Source: Mesodorylaimus sp. YZB2_4
Lineage: Eukaryota; Nematoda; Enoplea; Dorylaimida; Dorylaimidae
Direction: 5' to 3'
Length of the DNA: 64,000 nt
Assembly (NCBI GenBank): GCA_030248295.1
Contig: JASANH010000812.1
Coordinates: 248,001 to 312,000 of the forward strand
A program made the position numbers and the translations under genes. The notes beneath the pieces were generated by a model. It did no database searches, was not told the DNA's origin, and saw only the letters and a program-made list of their open reading frames with translations. This document shows, in pieces, positions 33,101 through 44,862 of the stretch (position 1 is its first letter; the number at the start of each line of letters is the position of its first letter).

Positions 33101-36100
33101 ACGCCAGGAGTGCAAGGGTAGCCTGGTGGAACTGTAAGATCACGAAAAAGGAATGTTGCCTTGGTTTTTTTGTTAGCCGTGCAATATCATTCGGGTTTTT
33201 ATCGAAATTAAATCACTATCAGCTGTTTAAATTCACAGCTCAGTATTGTCTATGTGATTTTTAAAGTAGAATGCCTCAAAGCACGGAAAAAGGGCATGTG
33301 AAATGCACGGCTAACAGGAGAACACATACAAGCAGCAGAGTCCGCGTGTCTTACCAGCATTTTGCCGCATTATGCATTGACCATTTTCTGCCATTTGACC
33401 TGGCGGACAGTGGCATACCTCAATGAACAAAGAACGAGTACCACACCCGTCAAAGAAGGTACTGTGTATGCTTACCCCGTTCACGCAACTCGAATCACCC
33501 AGGCAGATGCTATTCGCATCGCAAGCTAGGCCAGGTAGCACTGAAAGCAAACTTGCAAAAGGCGGGTGCAGCATATCATGAGGCGGGAACTGTACCTGCA
33601 GATTGCTTAGGAACACATTCATTGTGCGCGATAACCTGATTTGGCGGACATGTGCAGATGCCACCAATACAACTCGAGCCACCGATGCAAGGCATGGACG
33701 GGAGACACGGCTGGCCAGGAAAAGCTGCAATAAAGAGATGCTACGCGAGACTGGGTGTACGTAAAAATGACATACCCCAGTTCCCAGGCTGCCGATTACA
33801 CTGCCCATCTTGAGCGTATGTGCCAGTCGGGCATGTGCACACCCCATTGTTACAGTATGATCCACCGGTGCACAGTGCAGTCGTTGAGGCGCAGTCCCCG
33901 CCAGGAGGCACTGAAACACAGAATTAATGTCCAGCTGAGTGGCGAAGAATGGAATGCTGAGGCCCGCAAATTTCTTACCCTCCCCTATTCCAGATGATAG
34001 AACACAAACTTCGTTTTGAACAGTGTGGCCAGCAGGGCAGATGCAAATGTTGTTGGTGCAGGACGAACCGCCACTGCATCGAGTTGTCTCATTGCACCAG
34101 CTTCCAGGTGGAGCTGAAATAACTACTGCTAAAAGGGCAAGAGGCATAGTCCACAGGTAGCATACCAAAATTTGATGACCAGGATGGAGTGCACCTTTGG
34201 TTCTGTACAATTTGCCCCATGGGACACGAGCAAATGTTGTTCACGCACACTGAGCCACCACCGCATGTTGTCACACCCAGAACACACGGGCCGCCTGGAA
34301 TAACGGCTAGAATGGAAAAAACAGCTTTGAATGAGCAGCGAGCATGGAATGATGACTTTGTCACCTGCAGCTCCAGTGCTCTGACAAACCCCATTGATGA
34401 TCATTTGTCCTGGGCGGCACATGCATTGGTTATTCTGACACATTGACCCGCCCAAACAATTTGTGGCAAAGTCGCATGGCTGACCGGGTAATGCTGAAAA
34501 TAAATAAATTTTATAATCGTATTGGGGCTTACAGAGCTGCATACCTGTGCTCTGGCCACCAGGTCCAGTGCATAAGCCATTCGAGACCGTCTGACCTTGG
34601 GGACATGTGCACAGATTGTTGATGCAGAATGATCCTCCTCCGCATGCCGTCTGGGCTGGAATGCATGGGCTGCCTGGTGGAACTGTAAAACACCGAATCA
34701 GAAAAAGCAAGAGAGGTGAAAGCGGCTACTTACCTCCACCAGTTCCAAAGACGCACATCTGATTCTCGACCACTTGGCCAGCTTGGCACACGCATACACC
34801 ATTGGAGCAGAAGGAGCCACCAGTGCAAGTGGTGATACCCAAGGTGCAGAAACCGCCAGGTGGAGCTGAAACACGTAACTGGTGGCAAAAGAAGAGCAAA
34901 GAAGATGAGCTCAGCATACCGAACTGGCCACTGCTCCCATCAAGACCAACGCACATTTGGTTTTGCACAGTTTGACCTGGTAGACAAGCGCAAAATCCTC
35001 GCTGACACACAGATCCTCCGGTACAAATGGTGCCGAAATCGCATTGCTGACTCGGATAAGCTGCAAGTCAAGTCGAGCGGTCATAAAAGCAGTGGTCAGT
35101 CGTTGGCGCCACGGCTCACCAGTGTTCGTAGATCCTGGGGATATGCACACTTGATTTTGTACAACCAGGCCTGGCCCGCATGAGCATTGCCTATCCATAC
35201 AATGCGAGCCCCCACCGCACGCTGTTTGGCCCATATCACAAGTTGCGCCTGGAGGAACTGCAAAAAGGTTCTATGAACGTACCCGTATAATCCGACTCAG
35301 AAAAATAGAGCCTACCTGACATACCCAGAGGCCCGATGCACATGTTAAATTGAGCAGTTTGACCTGTCGGGCAGGCGCATATGTTATTTTGACACCACGA
35401 ACCGCCAGTGCATATGGTCCCGAAGTCACAAGGCTGGCCTGGGTTAGCTGAAAGAAAACAGACACTCAGCATAACGGGGTGCGAAGGGACTACTTAACCT
35501 TTTCGACGATTACAGTGATCATGGAAACCCATTACAGTAATCAGCCTAGGGAGCAGGTCTAGGAAATTTGTCTGAGAGAAAGTTCAGCAATCACTCCGAA
35601 AGGGGAAATAATCATTCTAAACAACGGTCAATGCAATCACTGAGGTAATGTACTCGCTGTAGAGAGCCCGATGTGTCTGGTCTGGTGTGGCTCAACAGGT
35701 ACAGTATTTACATACCTTGGTTAATCATGACAGCAGGCTGGCACTGAACTAGATCATCAGTGATAACCATTCCAGCTGGACAGGCGCAAACTACAAATAA
35801 AAGGCCGTTGAAGGTCATAAAAGCAGTGCTTAAACGATGCTTACCTCCATTAATACATCGCGATCCGCCGCAGCATCGTTCAGCATTTGCGCACGAGAAT
35901 CCAGGTCCAACTAAAAAAAAGTAAGTTCAGAACCAGCTGATTTTTCACCCAGGGTATCTTACCGACGAGTGTGACACAGGTGAAGCCTTGTACCCCACGA
36001 CCAGGAGGGCACATGCAAAGGCCACCTTGGCAATACGATCCACCAGTGCACACGTCCATTAAGTTGCACGGTTCGCCTGGGTTGGCCATACGACCAGCTG

Positions 36101-39100
36101 AGAGGGAGGTTGGGTCAGAGGATTCACAGGCTTCAACGCCCGTAGCCACCAAAACCGACCACAACTGATAAACTGATAAGCCATCACAATAAACACCATA
36201 AAACAAAATCATGCTGAAACTGAATAATAATCCAGGACATGCAAAAACGAGCTCCATAAGAAATCCCATCCACCTACCTGCATTACAACCATGACCAAAA
36301 ACCCATCACCTGCCCCGCGCCAAAATCAAATATCTCGCGCCACCTACCTTGCATAGCCACGCATCGTTCACTGACTAAGCTAGTGCCATTCGGGCACTTG
36401 CACTGGCCATCCACACAAATCGCGCGTCCCAAGCACTTTTCAGTCAGAGAGCAAGAATGGCCGGGCTTTGGTAGTGGTTCCGACCATTCAATCACACTGC
36501 GCTTGCCACGAACAGGCGAAGAGGGACGGCGACGATACGCGTATCGATCATAGGATACTTGTGGGAGAGAAAAAGAAGGTGCTCATCGTCAGCTCAGACT
36601 GCTTGGCTCACTTTTATGCAGTGTAAAGTGGTAAGTAATGCCTGAGCATCTTTCTGGGCTACAGTATGACCATATGACCTTACCGACTGGTGGTTCCTGA
36701 CAACGCTGGTTAATGACCACTTGATCAGCAGGGCATGTGCACACATCACGAACGCATGAAGACCCGCCGCCGCAACGTTCGCCATTGGCACACGATGCAG
36801 TGGGTGGCACTAAACAGAGGCAGTTCACGTGAGAAAAGATGGCACTGTTCCACGGGGCCACTGACCTGTGGCTGTCGGCCGGCATGCACCACTAATCACA
36901 GTGTAGGTCGGTGGGCAGACACAAATGCTATTGATGCAAACTGAACCACCGCCGCACGTTTCACCAGCGCTGCACGCTGAACCTGGGGGCACTGCAATGC
37001 GAATGAGTGATTTTAGACCCTGATATCAAGACTGGTGATGAGCCACAGTCCGAGTTATACCCAAGGATGATAAGAGTTGATAGGACTGATAAAACAAATA
37101 AAATAGGACATTAACTTGTGAGCACCTGACAAACTGATAAGAATACCCTTAGAGTACCTGGCGCAAACGCCTTCAGGCATCGATTAGCAACTGTGATACT
37201 GCCACTTGGACATAAGCAAAGCCCATTCTCGCAGATTGAACCACCAACGCAAGATTGACCATTTCCACAAAAAGCACCAATTAAAGCATTAGCTGAAAGT
37301 AAGCTAACAAAAATTGAACAAAGCAGAAGAGAAAATGCATAAAATGGCTAACTTCGCGATTTCGGAGGTATGGTCGGCCAGGACGGAATTGGAGCATATG
37401 GAATCGATGATGGTGGAGTGGGATAGAGATTATAGACGATGGGTGTTTGACATATGCCATCCACTAGCAGAGTGGAGTTGGGGCATATGCACACACCACC
37501 AAGACACGAAGCACCACCAACGCATTCGCCGTCATTCACGCATAAGAAATTATAAGGAACTAAAAACGAGTTTTGAAAAAATTAAACAAAATAGCAAGCG
37601 AAAATTATAAATGCGAAGGAGAAAATTTCTGAGTATTTTGAAAGACCAAGGCTTACCCATGGGCGGCAATGTACAAAATTGATCGCGAATGACTTGGCCA
37701 GGTGGACATTCACATTTGCCCATTCTACACGTCGAGCCACCAGTGCATACTTCGGTGCCTATCGGGCATGGGTTGCCAGGTGACACTGAAAGTAGTAGTT
37801 TTTTTGATCGAATGGAGCAAGAAATCGAAGAAAAGCGTGCCTCTAAGTGGATTTCCACATTCTTGATTTCTTATCACCATATCAGCTGGACATTTACAAA
37901 CTCCATTTTGACACGTTGCTCCACCAGTGCACAGTTCGCCATTGGCGCATGACGATAGGGGTGGTACTGAAATTATTCACATCACAATTGTAAGAAAAGA
38001 TAAGGCATTTTGCGAAGCAGAAGCAGATGGAAAAAGGAATCACCTCTCCTCTGATTAACGCACTCTTCCCTCAGGGCAACACTGCCTCGGGGGCATGTGC
38101 ACGTGCCATTGATACAGGTCGAACCACCTGTGCATTGTTGATCGATGGCGGACAGCAGACATAATGAGCCAGGCGACAGGACTAAGCAGAAAGAACAAAT
38201 AATGGAAAACTTGGGAAAAGACATTCTTCTGGCATAGAAGAAGCTGAAAGCCAGACGCCCAGCACACACCTCGAATTTGTACGCATTCATTTCGGCGTAC
38301 CACTTGGCCTTGTTGGCACGAGCATCTTCCATTGATGCACCTGGAGCGATCAGTACACAAGGCCGAGGCGTGACAGTAGGAGCCAGGAGGAACTGAAATA
38401 CCAATACCCATAGCTGCATCAATAGAGATGAAGGAGCAGGTGAGCAGAAATAAGGAACCAAGTAAGAAGGATCAAAAAACAAAATGACAGGTTCAATGAA
38501 TAAAAGAATGCAAAATAACATTTTATGAAAGCACATACCAGAATTTGCAGCCACGCACATTCCGTTTGCCCACATTTGATTACGACGACACGTGCAGACA
38601 TTAGCAACGCATGTGGCGCCGCCGGTGCACTGCTCGTTGGTCAGACACGGAGCACCAGCGCCAGCTGAAGGAAAGTGCGGTCAGGAAGCTTTTGTAACCG
38701 CGCAAGAATTCAATAAAAAATCATACCAGATGAGTATTGACAAACTTGATTGAAAGCTGCTTGGCCAGCAGGACAACGACAAATGCCATCTTGACATTGC
38801 GACCCGCCGATACAAATCTCTCCATTAGCACAGGAGAAATTAGGAGGAACTAAATTGCAATCAAACTATTGCTTCACAAACACACAACACATGCAAAGCT
38901 GGTACCTGAAGCCATGAACTGGCATTGCAGATTAATAATCTTGGTCCCGGGTGGGCACATGCAAACATTGCCAACACATTCCGACCCACCCCCGCATCGC
39001 TCTTGATTAGCGCACGAAGAACCAGGTGACACTAAACTGACAGCATTAGTGACTGAAGAAGGTCCAATGTCGACCGAGATACCTAAGCCAGGGGTCCTGC

Positions 39101-42100
39101 ACATGGCTCCTTGAGGAACCATGCCATGAGGGCACGAGCAAATGTTATTGACACAAAATGACAAGCCAGTGCACAGTTCTGTCCCAGTACGACAAGCTGC
39201 GCCAGGCGGCACTGCAATGAAAAGTCATTAGTACCACAGAGGGAATACGCTTTGTGATAAGCACAAGCAACAATGCACCTTGCATTGGCACTAAGCAGCG
39301 ATTTTCGCTGAGCAAAGTTCCAGTGGGACATTGGCATATGCCATTTTGGCAAATCGACCCGAGCGTACAGCGATCCGAAAGTGAGCATGGGTAGCCAGGG
39401 GGCACTGCAAAAGTTAGCTGTAAGCTATATTAATTGCTCATAAGTTAATTAGGCACTACCGGAAGGCGGGATAGCGCAGAAGCCGTTAATCGATATTTGA
39501 CCTTCGGGGCACACGCACGCGCCATTTATGCAAACGCTATTTCCACTGCACTGGGCCGTTGGTCCGCAAGGTGAGTTAGGAGGCACTAGACAAAACAAGG
39601 CGAGGAAGCCATGTTAGAAGCGGTTAAGCGGGTAGTTGGGTGCTAACTTACCATTGGCTGGTGTGACGCACTGTTGACTCGATTTGACTGTGCCAATCGG
39701 ACACGAGCAAAAACCATTTTCGCAGTATGATCCACCAACACAGTATTCACCATCGCGACAAGATCCTCCCGGTGGAGACGAGGCTGAAGAGGTGTGTAAA
39801 GTGACCCAAAGCCTGCGAACTGTGTTTTCAGGGTGCAGGGAACATTGCGCTCATGCGTTTCCAGACAAATGCAGCAGGAAATTCTTTGGGACTGCAAAGT
39901 AATCAGCAAGCTTACCTCTGGTACATGTGCCATGCATGCTCTGAGTTCCTTGAGGACACATGCAAACGCGATTAGTGCAAGTTGAGCCACCTTGGCATTG
40001 ATTACTGACAACGCATGGCTGGCCAGGAGTGACCAAGTCTAAGCAATCTCCTTCGTACTCAAGTTGGGTACTTCGGCAAACTGCGAAGTAAAATCAAGAT
40101 TTTTATAAGACACTGAGCTCTAAGTGGAAGCTTACCTGGGCGACACATTCCTGACTTTGGGTTCATCATATACCCTGTTGGGCAGCTGCTGCTGCAAGCT
40201 GAAATACAGGAGAATATAGATGGACTCGCACTTGCACTGCCTCGCACTAAAACGCACTTTGCACACATGCTAAGCACAATCTTAAGTAAGCAGCGAAAAA
40301 GGAACTTTTGCGCCATAAGTGCACATTCTTCAAATAAAAGAATCCCCACCACCACTTACCAGAACCAGTCCACATTTGGTTGTTTGGACAACGGCAAATG
40401 CCTTTATCACAAATCATTCCAGGATAGATGGCGTGGCACTGACTCGAGTACTGACATCGATCGCCAGGTTGCACAGCTGAAAAAGGTTTGGTTTACTGCA
40501 GATTTTGGAACCGCAAAGAAATCGATAAGTCATACTCGGCACGCATTTGCCCAAGACTCCGGAATATGTTTGTCCAGAGGAGCATGAAGTGCCTGAAGTG
40601 GAAATGTTACTAATAAGGTCAAATAAGCAGACCAAGACTTTTCGATTGCAAAATACCCGCGCTCTCAAGCAAAGCCACTCTACCCTGGCTCGCCCTTCCC
40701 ACCCTAAGTCTCGAGTAAGGAGTCATGGATTATTGACCGAGTAAGAGATCGCATAAACAAAATACCTGAATTCGCTTACAAACAATTCACAGGATACAAG
40801 CCGCCTTGTGCTTGAAGCCCGCGCGCAACCTCTGCAAAGTGCGGTCAACAAGGTTTGTTGACCCAGGGGCTCGAATTACCACCACAACACTCGGGAGGGG
40901 GGGGGGGGGACGGGGGGAGGGGTGCATCTGCGTAGGAATGTGTCCCTTATTTGGGTATGGCCTGCATCCAGGTCTTAAAAATACTGGATAGGAAAAGTGC
41001 TTACCACACGTTCCATCCACAGCCACAGGCATAGCCTCAGGACATGTGCATTGGGTGAGGAAACACAAGGACTCCTGGTACGATGCGATACATTGCTGTC
41101 GATGGGTGCAAGTGCGAGCACCAGGGGCGATCACTGGCTTGCACTCGCCTAATTCGGATATCCATACTGTGCCACGTGTTGTGCAATTACTGTTGACAAA
41201 AGCTGAAAATCTAGGACTGAGATTTATTGCTAGAAATGGAAATAATTGTGACTCACTGCAGCGTCCGTCCCCCGTCACCACCATGCCATATACACAGCGA
41301 CAACGTAAATTGACGCAGAATGCACCAACTTCAGTACCACTGCATTGCTGAGAGTATTGACACGGCTCGCCTGGTCTTGCGACTGCAAAGAAAGCGGTAG
41401 AAGATCACGATGAATTACAAGGCTACACTACTTACTGTTCATGCATGCTCCAGCCTCTGATACGTAAACCTGGCCAGTACCGCAGTTTCCTCTTGAAGTC
41501 GACCCTGAAGTGGAAAAGTTGTACACCTTGCGTCAATGTTTTTCTGTTAGCCGTGCGTTCAATCTGGCTAGCCTGCGCTGCTAGATAGCACCCTACTGCT
41601 GCAAAGTTTAATTATGACCATTTGGCCATGCTAAAATCATAATAACGTTATCGTTTCTATCTGCTGGCCATTGTCAATCTTCCTACATAACACTGCACGG
41701 CTAACAGAAAAATACATGCTAGGTAACCTAAAATTTATCCCACACCTCGCCACTACCTGGTTCTAAACACGTCGATCCGGCATTTATGGCTCCATCTCTG
41801 CACATGCATGTCCCCATGCAATAAGCGAATGGATTTCCAGCACATTCTTGATCTTGCGAGCACACACCACCAGGTGGCACTGTTCCAAATCCTACTGCTG
41901 ATCCGAACGATGCAGGCGGCACCTGGGCTGGTTGTATTGCTTGGAAATTGATTACTCCACGCGTTCCGTACGATTTGGCAGCGGGTACTGCTCTTCTAGA
42001 CGCCACCTCCACTTCGTAGTGGAACACTGGCGACTGGGTCGTGCTAGTGGCCACTGTGCCTATGGCCAGACTTGCACCTACGAGCAACCACAGGTTGGAT

Positions 42101-42108
42101 AGAGCCAT
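27102..42108 (-). CDS. Giant EB-module protein with C-terminal chitin deacetylase-like (CE4) domain
   Basis: Secreted matrix protein predicted to bind and deacetylate chitin-like polymers. ATG at 42108 opens a signal peptide ([15 protein letters not shown]). About 48 exons follow, nearly all phase 1, each mostly one EB module: VPPGxxC, CxGGSxC, NxICxCPxG, NxxC. I count about 45 modules; exons near 32493, 32094 and 31467 hold two each, while modules near 35911/35790 and 33541/33420 are split. The last three exons (29946-29616, 29159-28598, 27299-27102) encode the CE4 domain: [30 protein letters not shown] across an intron, [24 protein letters not shown], and the end [13 protein letters not shown]. 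Total is about 2,700 residues. C. elegans LGX-1 and F48E3.8 have a similar EB-plus-deacetylase plan. Exact exon ends were not all fixed. Confidence 0.85.
27834..28145. repeat. Large foldback with 120-base arms
   Basis: Left arm about 27841-27963 (includes TGCATAATCGATT, CATCGGCCCTGTGGTCAT, GATTACCCGTCCGTCC) pairs with right arm about 28014-28136 (GGACGGGTAATCGA, ATGACCACAGGGCTGATG, AATCGATTATGCA). The loop is about 50 bases. It lies in the last intron of the deacetylase gene. Probably a foldback element; no coding capacity. Confidence 0.75.
28147..28352. repeat. Second foldback, adjacent
   Basis: Left arm 28147-28206 (GATCACTGTGATTAAGGCAG, GGTGTGATCAGTGTGA) pairs with right arm 28292-28352 (TCACACTGATCACACCACCG, CTCCTCTGCCATGATCACAG). 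The loop repeats AGAGGGATAACTA found in the loop of the first foldback, so the two are related. Confidence 0.7.
29425..29570 (-). repeat. Dispersed repeat family B, copy 2
   Basis: On the minus strand: TAACCCTCGTGCTGG, GCGAGTAGGAGACAGTAATC, GACGTTTCAGG, GTCGCAAGACTTG. It resembles 61496-61645 over its whole length and 5905-6030 partly. It is inside a deacetylase intron, between the two halves of the H-x3-H motif. Confidence 0.55.
33165..33321. mobile_element. MITE with GTTAGCCGTGCA ends, copy 2
   Basis: TTTTGTTAGCCGTGCA at the left and TGCACGGCTAACAGGAG at the right, 157 bases in all, no coding capacity. It lies in an intron of the EB-deacetylase gene. Confidence 0.75.
37160..37920 (-). other. 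EB exons with non-canonical donor
   Basis: The exon from about 37968 to 37841 has no usable GT after its last cysteine codon. Ending it at 37841 with a GC donor (GAG|GCACGC) joins in phase to the next exon (GTG TCA CCT GGC), rebuilding the usual VSPG module start and keeping the sixth cysteine. The only GT (GTGGAA) would cut off that cysteine. This exon set is part of the giant gene. Confidence 0.45.
41541..41710. mobile_element. MITE with GTTAGCCGTGCA ends, copy 3
   Basis: TTTCTGTTAGCCGTGCG and CTGCACGGCTAACAGAAA form nearly perfect terminal inverted repeats around 170 bases. It sits in the first intron of the EB-deacetylase gene. This is the cleanest copy for defining the family. Confidence 0.8.
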
Positions 42109-42171
42109 TTTATGTAATTTCAATAAGAAAATAGGAGCAGATAAAGTGCTATGACATTTTCCAGCGGGATT

Positions 42172-42179
42172 TATATATC
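42172..42179 (-). promoter_or_regulatory. TATA box of the EB-deacetylase gene
   Basis: ATATATAAAT on the minus strand lies about 65 bases before the ATG at 42108, a reasonable distance for a short 5' UTR. It supports 42108 as a real gene start rather than an internal exon of the upstream EB gene. Confidence 0.5.
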
Positions 42180-42405
42180 CGCAGTAACATCTGGCCAAGT
42201 TTTAGCAAATTGAGTGCATTGTGGGTGGACCAGCAGGGTTGTGAAATATTGCTTAGCCGGAGGGTATAAAGAAAGTTTATACAAAGCCTCAGCACTCAGC
42301 TGGAAGTCATTATTTTAGAAATCAGAGTGGGTTGAATATGTTGAAAATACGGTTGAATCATCGACTTTAGAAAATCTGCTGCAAAAAGCAGAGATAAATA
42401 GATGG

Positions 42406-44862
42406 CTAATTGTTATGACACGTGGCTATTTCCGGCTGGTTGTGCTCTCCTTGGCAACACACAACCTGCCTTATGGACTTACTAGTAGGGACACACGTCT
42501 GACCACTGGCCACAGATCCACCAGGACACTCGCAATATCGATTTCGACAAGCAGATCCAGGAAAAGCTGCTGAACATTGGCGACTGTCATCACATCCCAG
42601 TTGCCCAGGGTAAATTACTGAAATTACAGTAAGGGTCATTTTCTGCACGACCTACTGTGAGTCTAGAAACTAAAGAAAATGGTTACCAGGTAAGCAGTGT
42701 TTATCAATTTCCACGTGCGTTCTCAAGCATCGGCAATATCCGTAACTGCAGAATTCCCCTTGCCCGTAGCAGTCGACGTTACTGGCGCAGGGATTATTTA
42801 CAGTAGCTTCGCCTGCAAGATCGACTAATTTTATTTTCTCTGCAATAAAATTGTAATAACCGCTATAATTATAAAAAAATTTCATATCTTATTTCTGACG
42901 CATTGATTTCTGGTCACTCGCTGATCACCAGTCTCTAACCCAAATAGCTAACCACTAATCCCAAATCCCAATCATAATTCTTGTGATTAGTCAGGCCATG
43001 ACGTAGGTAAACAGGGGACCACACTGCAATGATCAATTTTGATGCGGACTGAATTATAATCATAATCGATAATCGAATTCTGGTGATAAGTAATCAGAGA
43101 TTGTGAGCCTGGTCATTATCAGCGATCACTGATAGATCACCATAGCCTGCATCAGCTGTCAGTGATCAGTTATTTGGGGCCATGGCAAATACGAGCAACA
43201 AGGTAAAAAAAGTTTTATCATTTCGATAATCATGATGATAAATGTCGTATGATCAAAATGCCGGATCTGATAACCAGCGTCAGAAGCTGACATTGTGACG
43301 ATCACATACCCTCATTGGGTCAACAGACTCATAATTATCGTTTATCATCGATTATTGCCGATTATTCAAGAACTGAATTTCGGTTATCGATAATCGATAA
43401 TTTATCATCGATCGCCAGTCATCATCATCGATTATCGATTATTATCGCAGCTTAGTCAGCATAAAAATTAATTATCACGGGGTGGTCACATACATCATGA
43501 CCTGAATGGCACTAGGATGATGAGGCAATTATCTATAAAAAAACTATAATCTACAATACCGCACAGGCCACGACACAATCATTGTTAAAAGTCACGAATC
43601 ACAGGGCTCAAAATTTTTGCTAGACTTAGGACCAAATGATGGTTACAGCTCCATCATTTTGACAATCCATTATTCTAAACCTGGTTTGAATGTGTTTTAT
43701 GCGGAGAAGCCAGAGTGCATAAAAAGCACGGCTAACAGAAATACTGTACTGATAATGATAAGATCGCAATCGCAGGAACACGATAAATTCTGATGATCGC
43801 GCCATCAGTAGGAAGATTACACGGGCATGATCAGTATATCCTGATCAATAATTACCGCGATTTCATAGTGATCTGCAACGTAATAGTTTAAAATCCTCAC
43901 TCGGAAAAGTCCCGCCAGGAAAAGAAAGAAACTTGCCCCTGGGGTCTTATAATTGATAAACCGAGTTTTCAACTCCTAGTGGCAGGGTTTCTGAATGATA
44001 AAAAGATTTACCAGGTGCAAAGTAGCAGTGTCCGTTTCGAGGTGAATATGGAGATGCGCATTGGCAGGTGTTATTGATGCAGATGCTGTGCAATGTTTGA
44101 CACGGGGCCGATGTTAGTGACTCGCTGCACGGTCCGTGAAGTGTGCCCATTGCATTGGCTGAAATTGAGACGCAGTGGAAAAGAACTCTTTCGGGCTTAC
44201 TTGACTCATTGTGTGAGAGTGCGCTTTTTCTGTTAGCCGTAAAATTTTATATATTGTACTGTACTAGCTTGACTTCCCTGGGAGACAGTCATGCAGACAC
44301 AAATACTGTAGAGCAGCAAACACTCGTCTGGCTGACCGTGACATACGCTGTGTATTTCACTTGCTGCAGCAACGAATTGCATCTAAAGCACGGCCAACAG
44401 AAAAACCTCCGAGCCACATGGACTAGTTTACAATTTATACTCCCTCCCAATTGTATGGTGTCTTTCACCACCCCCTAAAGTCCTTCCTCATTGTGTCTGA
44501 ATGACCAAGTGTTCTCCACAATCTTGGCGCCTGAATCAACGAAACGATCTGCCTCCAGTGTATGCTTAGGGGACAGCTGACACAAGTCACGACAGGACGA
44601 TCTCACGTCGTGGCACAATCTGTGTAAACACACGAAGACGCTGTTGAAACGCGAGCCCCGTCTAAGACCAGAAATGGACATGGGGCAAGCACCTATCACG
44701 TAACACGTGTCGTAATCAACAGCCTAGCTACTGTATGTGAAACCCGGGACGAGGCACGAAAACAAAATCAAGGCACCACTTACCTGCCCCCATCGATATT
44801 ATCGTTGATAAAAAAATGAGTATCCAAATATCAACTTTCAGGTATCTCTTCGTTGTGGCCAT
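42406..44862 (-). CDS. Small EB-module protein
   Basis: Exons: 44862-44784, 44158-44012, 42812-42687, 42617-42406; every junction is phase 1, 187 residues. The first exon gives a signal peptide or anchor (VDIWILIFLSTIISMGAG). Three EB-like modules follow, one per exon: PCQTLHSICINNTCQC; PCASNVDCYGQGEFCSYGYC; and CRNRYCECPGGSVASGQTC. It lies immediately upstream of the giant EB gene on the same strand, with the same phase-1 one-module-per-exon design, so the two share ancestry. It ends with its own stop about 300 bases before the ATG of the giant gene, which has its own TATA box. No enzyme domain; role unknown, probably extracellular. Confidence 0.75.
42890..43780. repeat. GATAAT/ATCGAT-rich intron tract
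   Basis: The intron between the second and third exons of the small EB gene is dense in CGATAATCGATAAT, TCATCGATTA and CAGTGATCA words with local palindromes, like the last deacetylase intron. A solitary MITE end (GCACGGCTAACAGAAA) lies near 43727. No coding exon is seen. Confidence 0.5.
44225..44404. mobile_element. MITE with GTTAGCCGTGCA ends, copy 4
   Basis: TTTTTCTGTTAGCCGT on the left and GCACGGCCAACAGAAAAA on the right, about 180 bases. It is in the first intron of the small EB gene. Confidence 0.7.
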
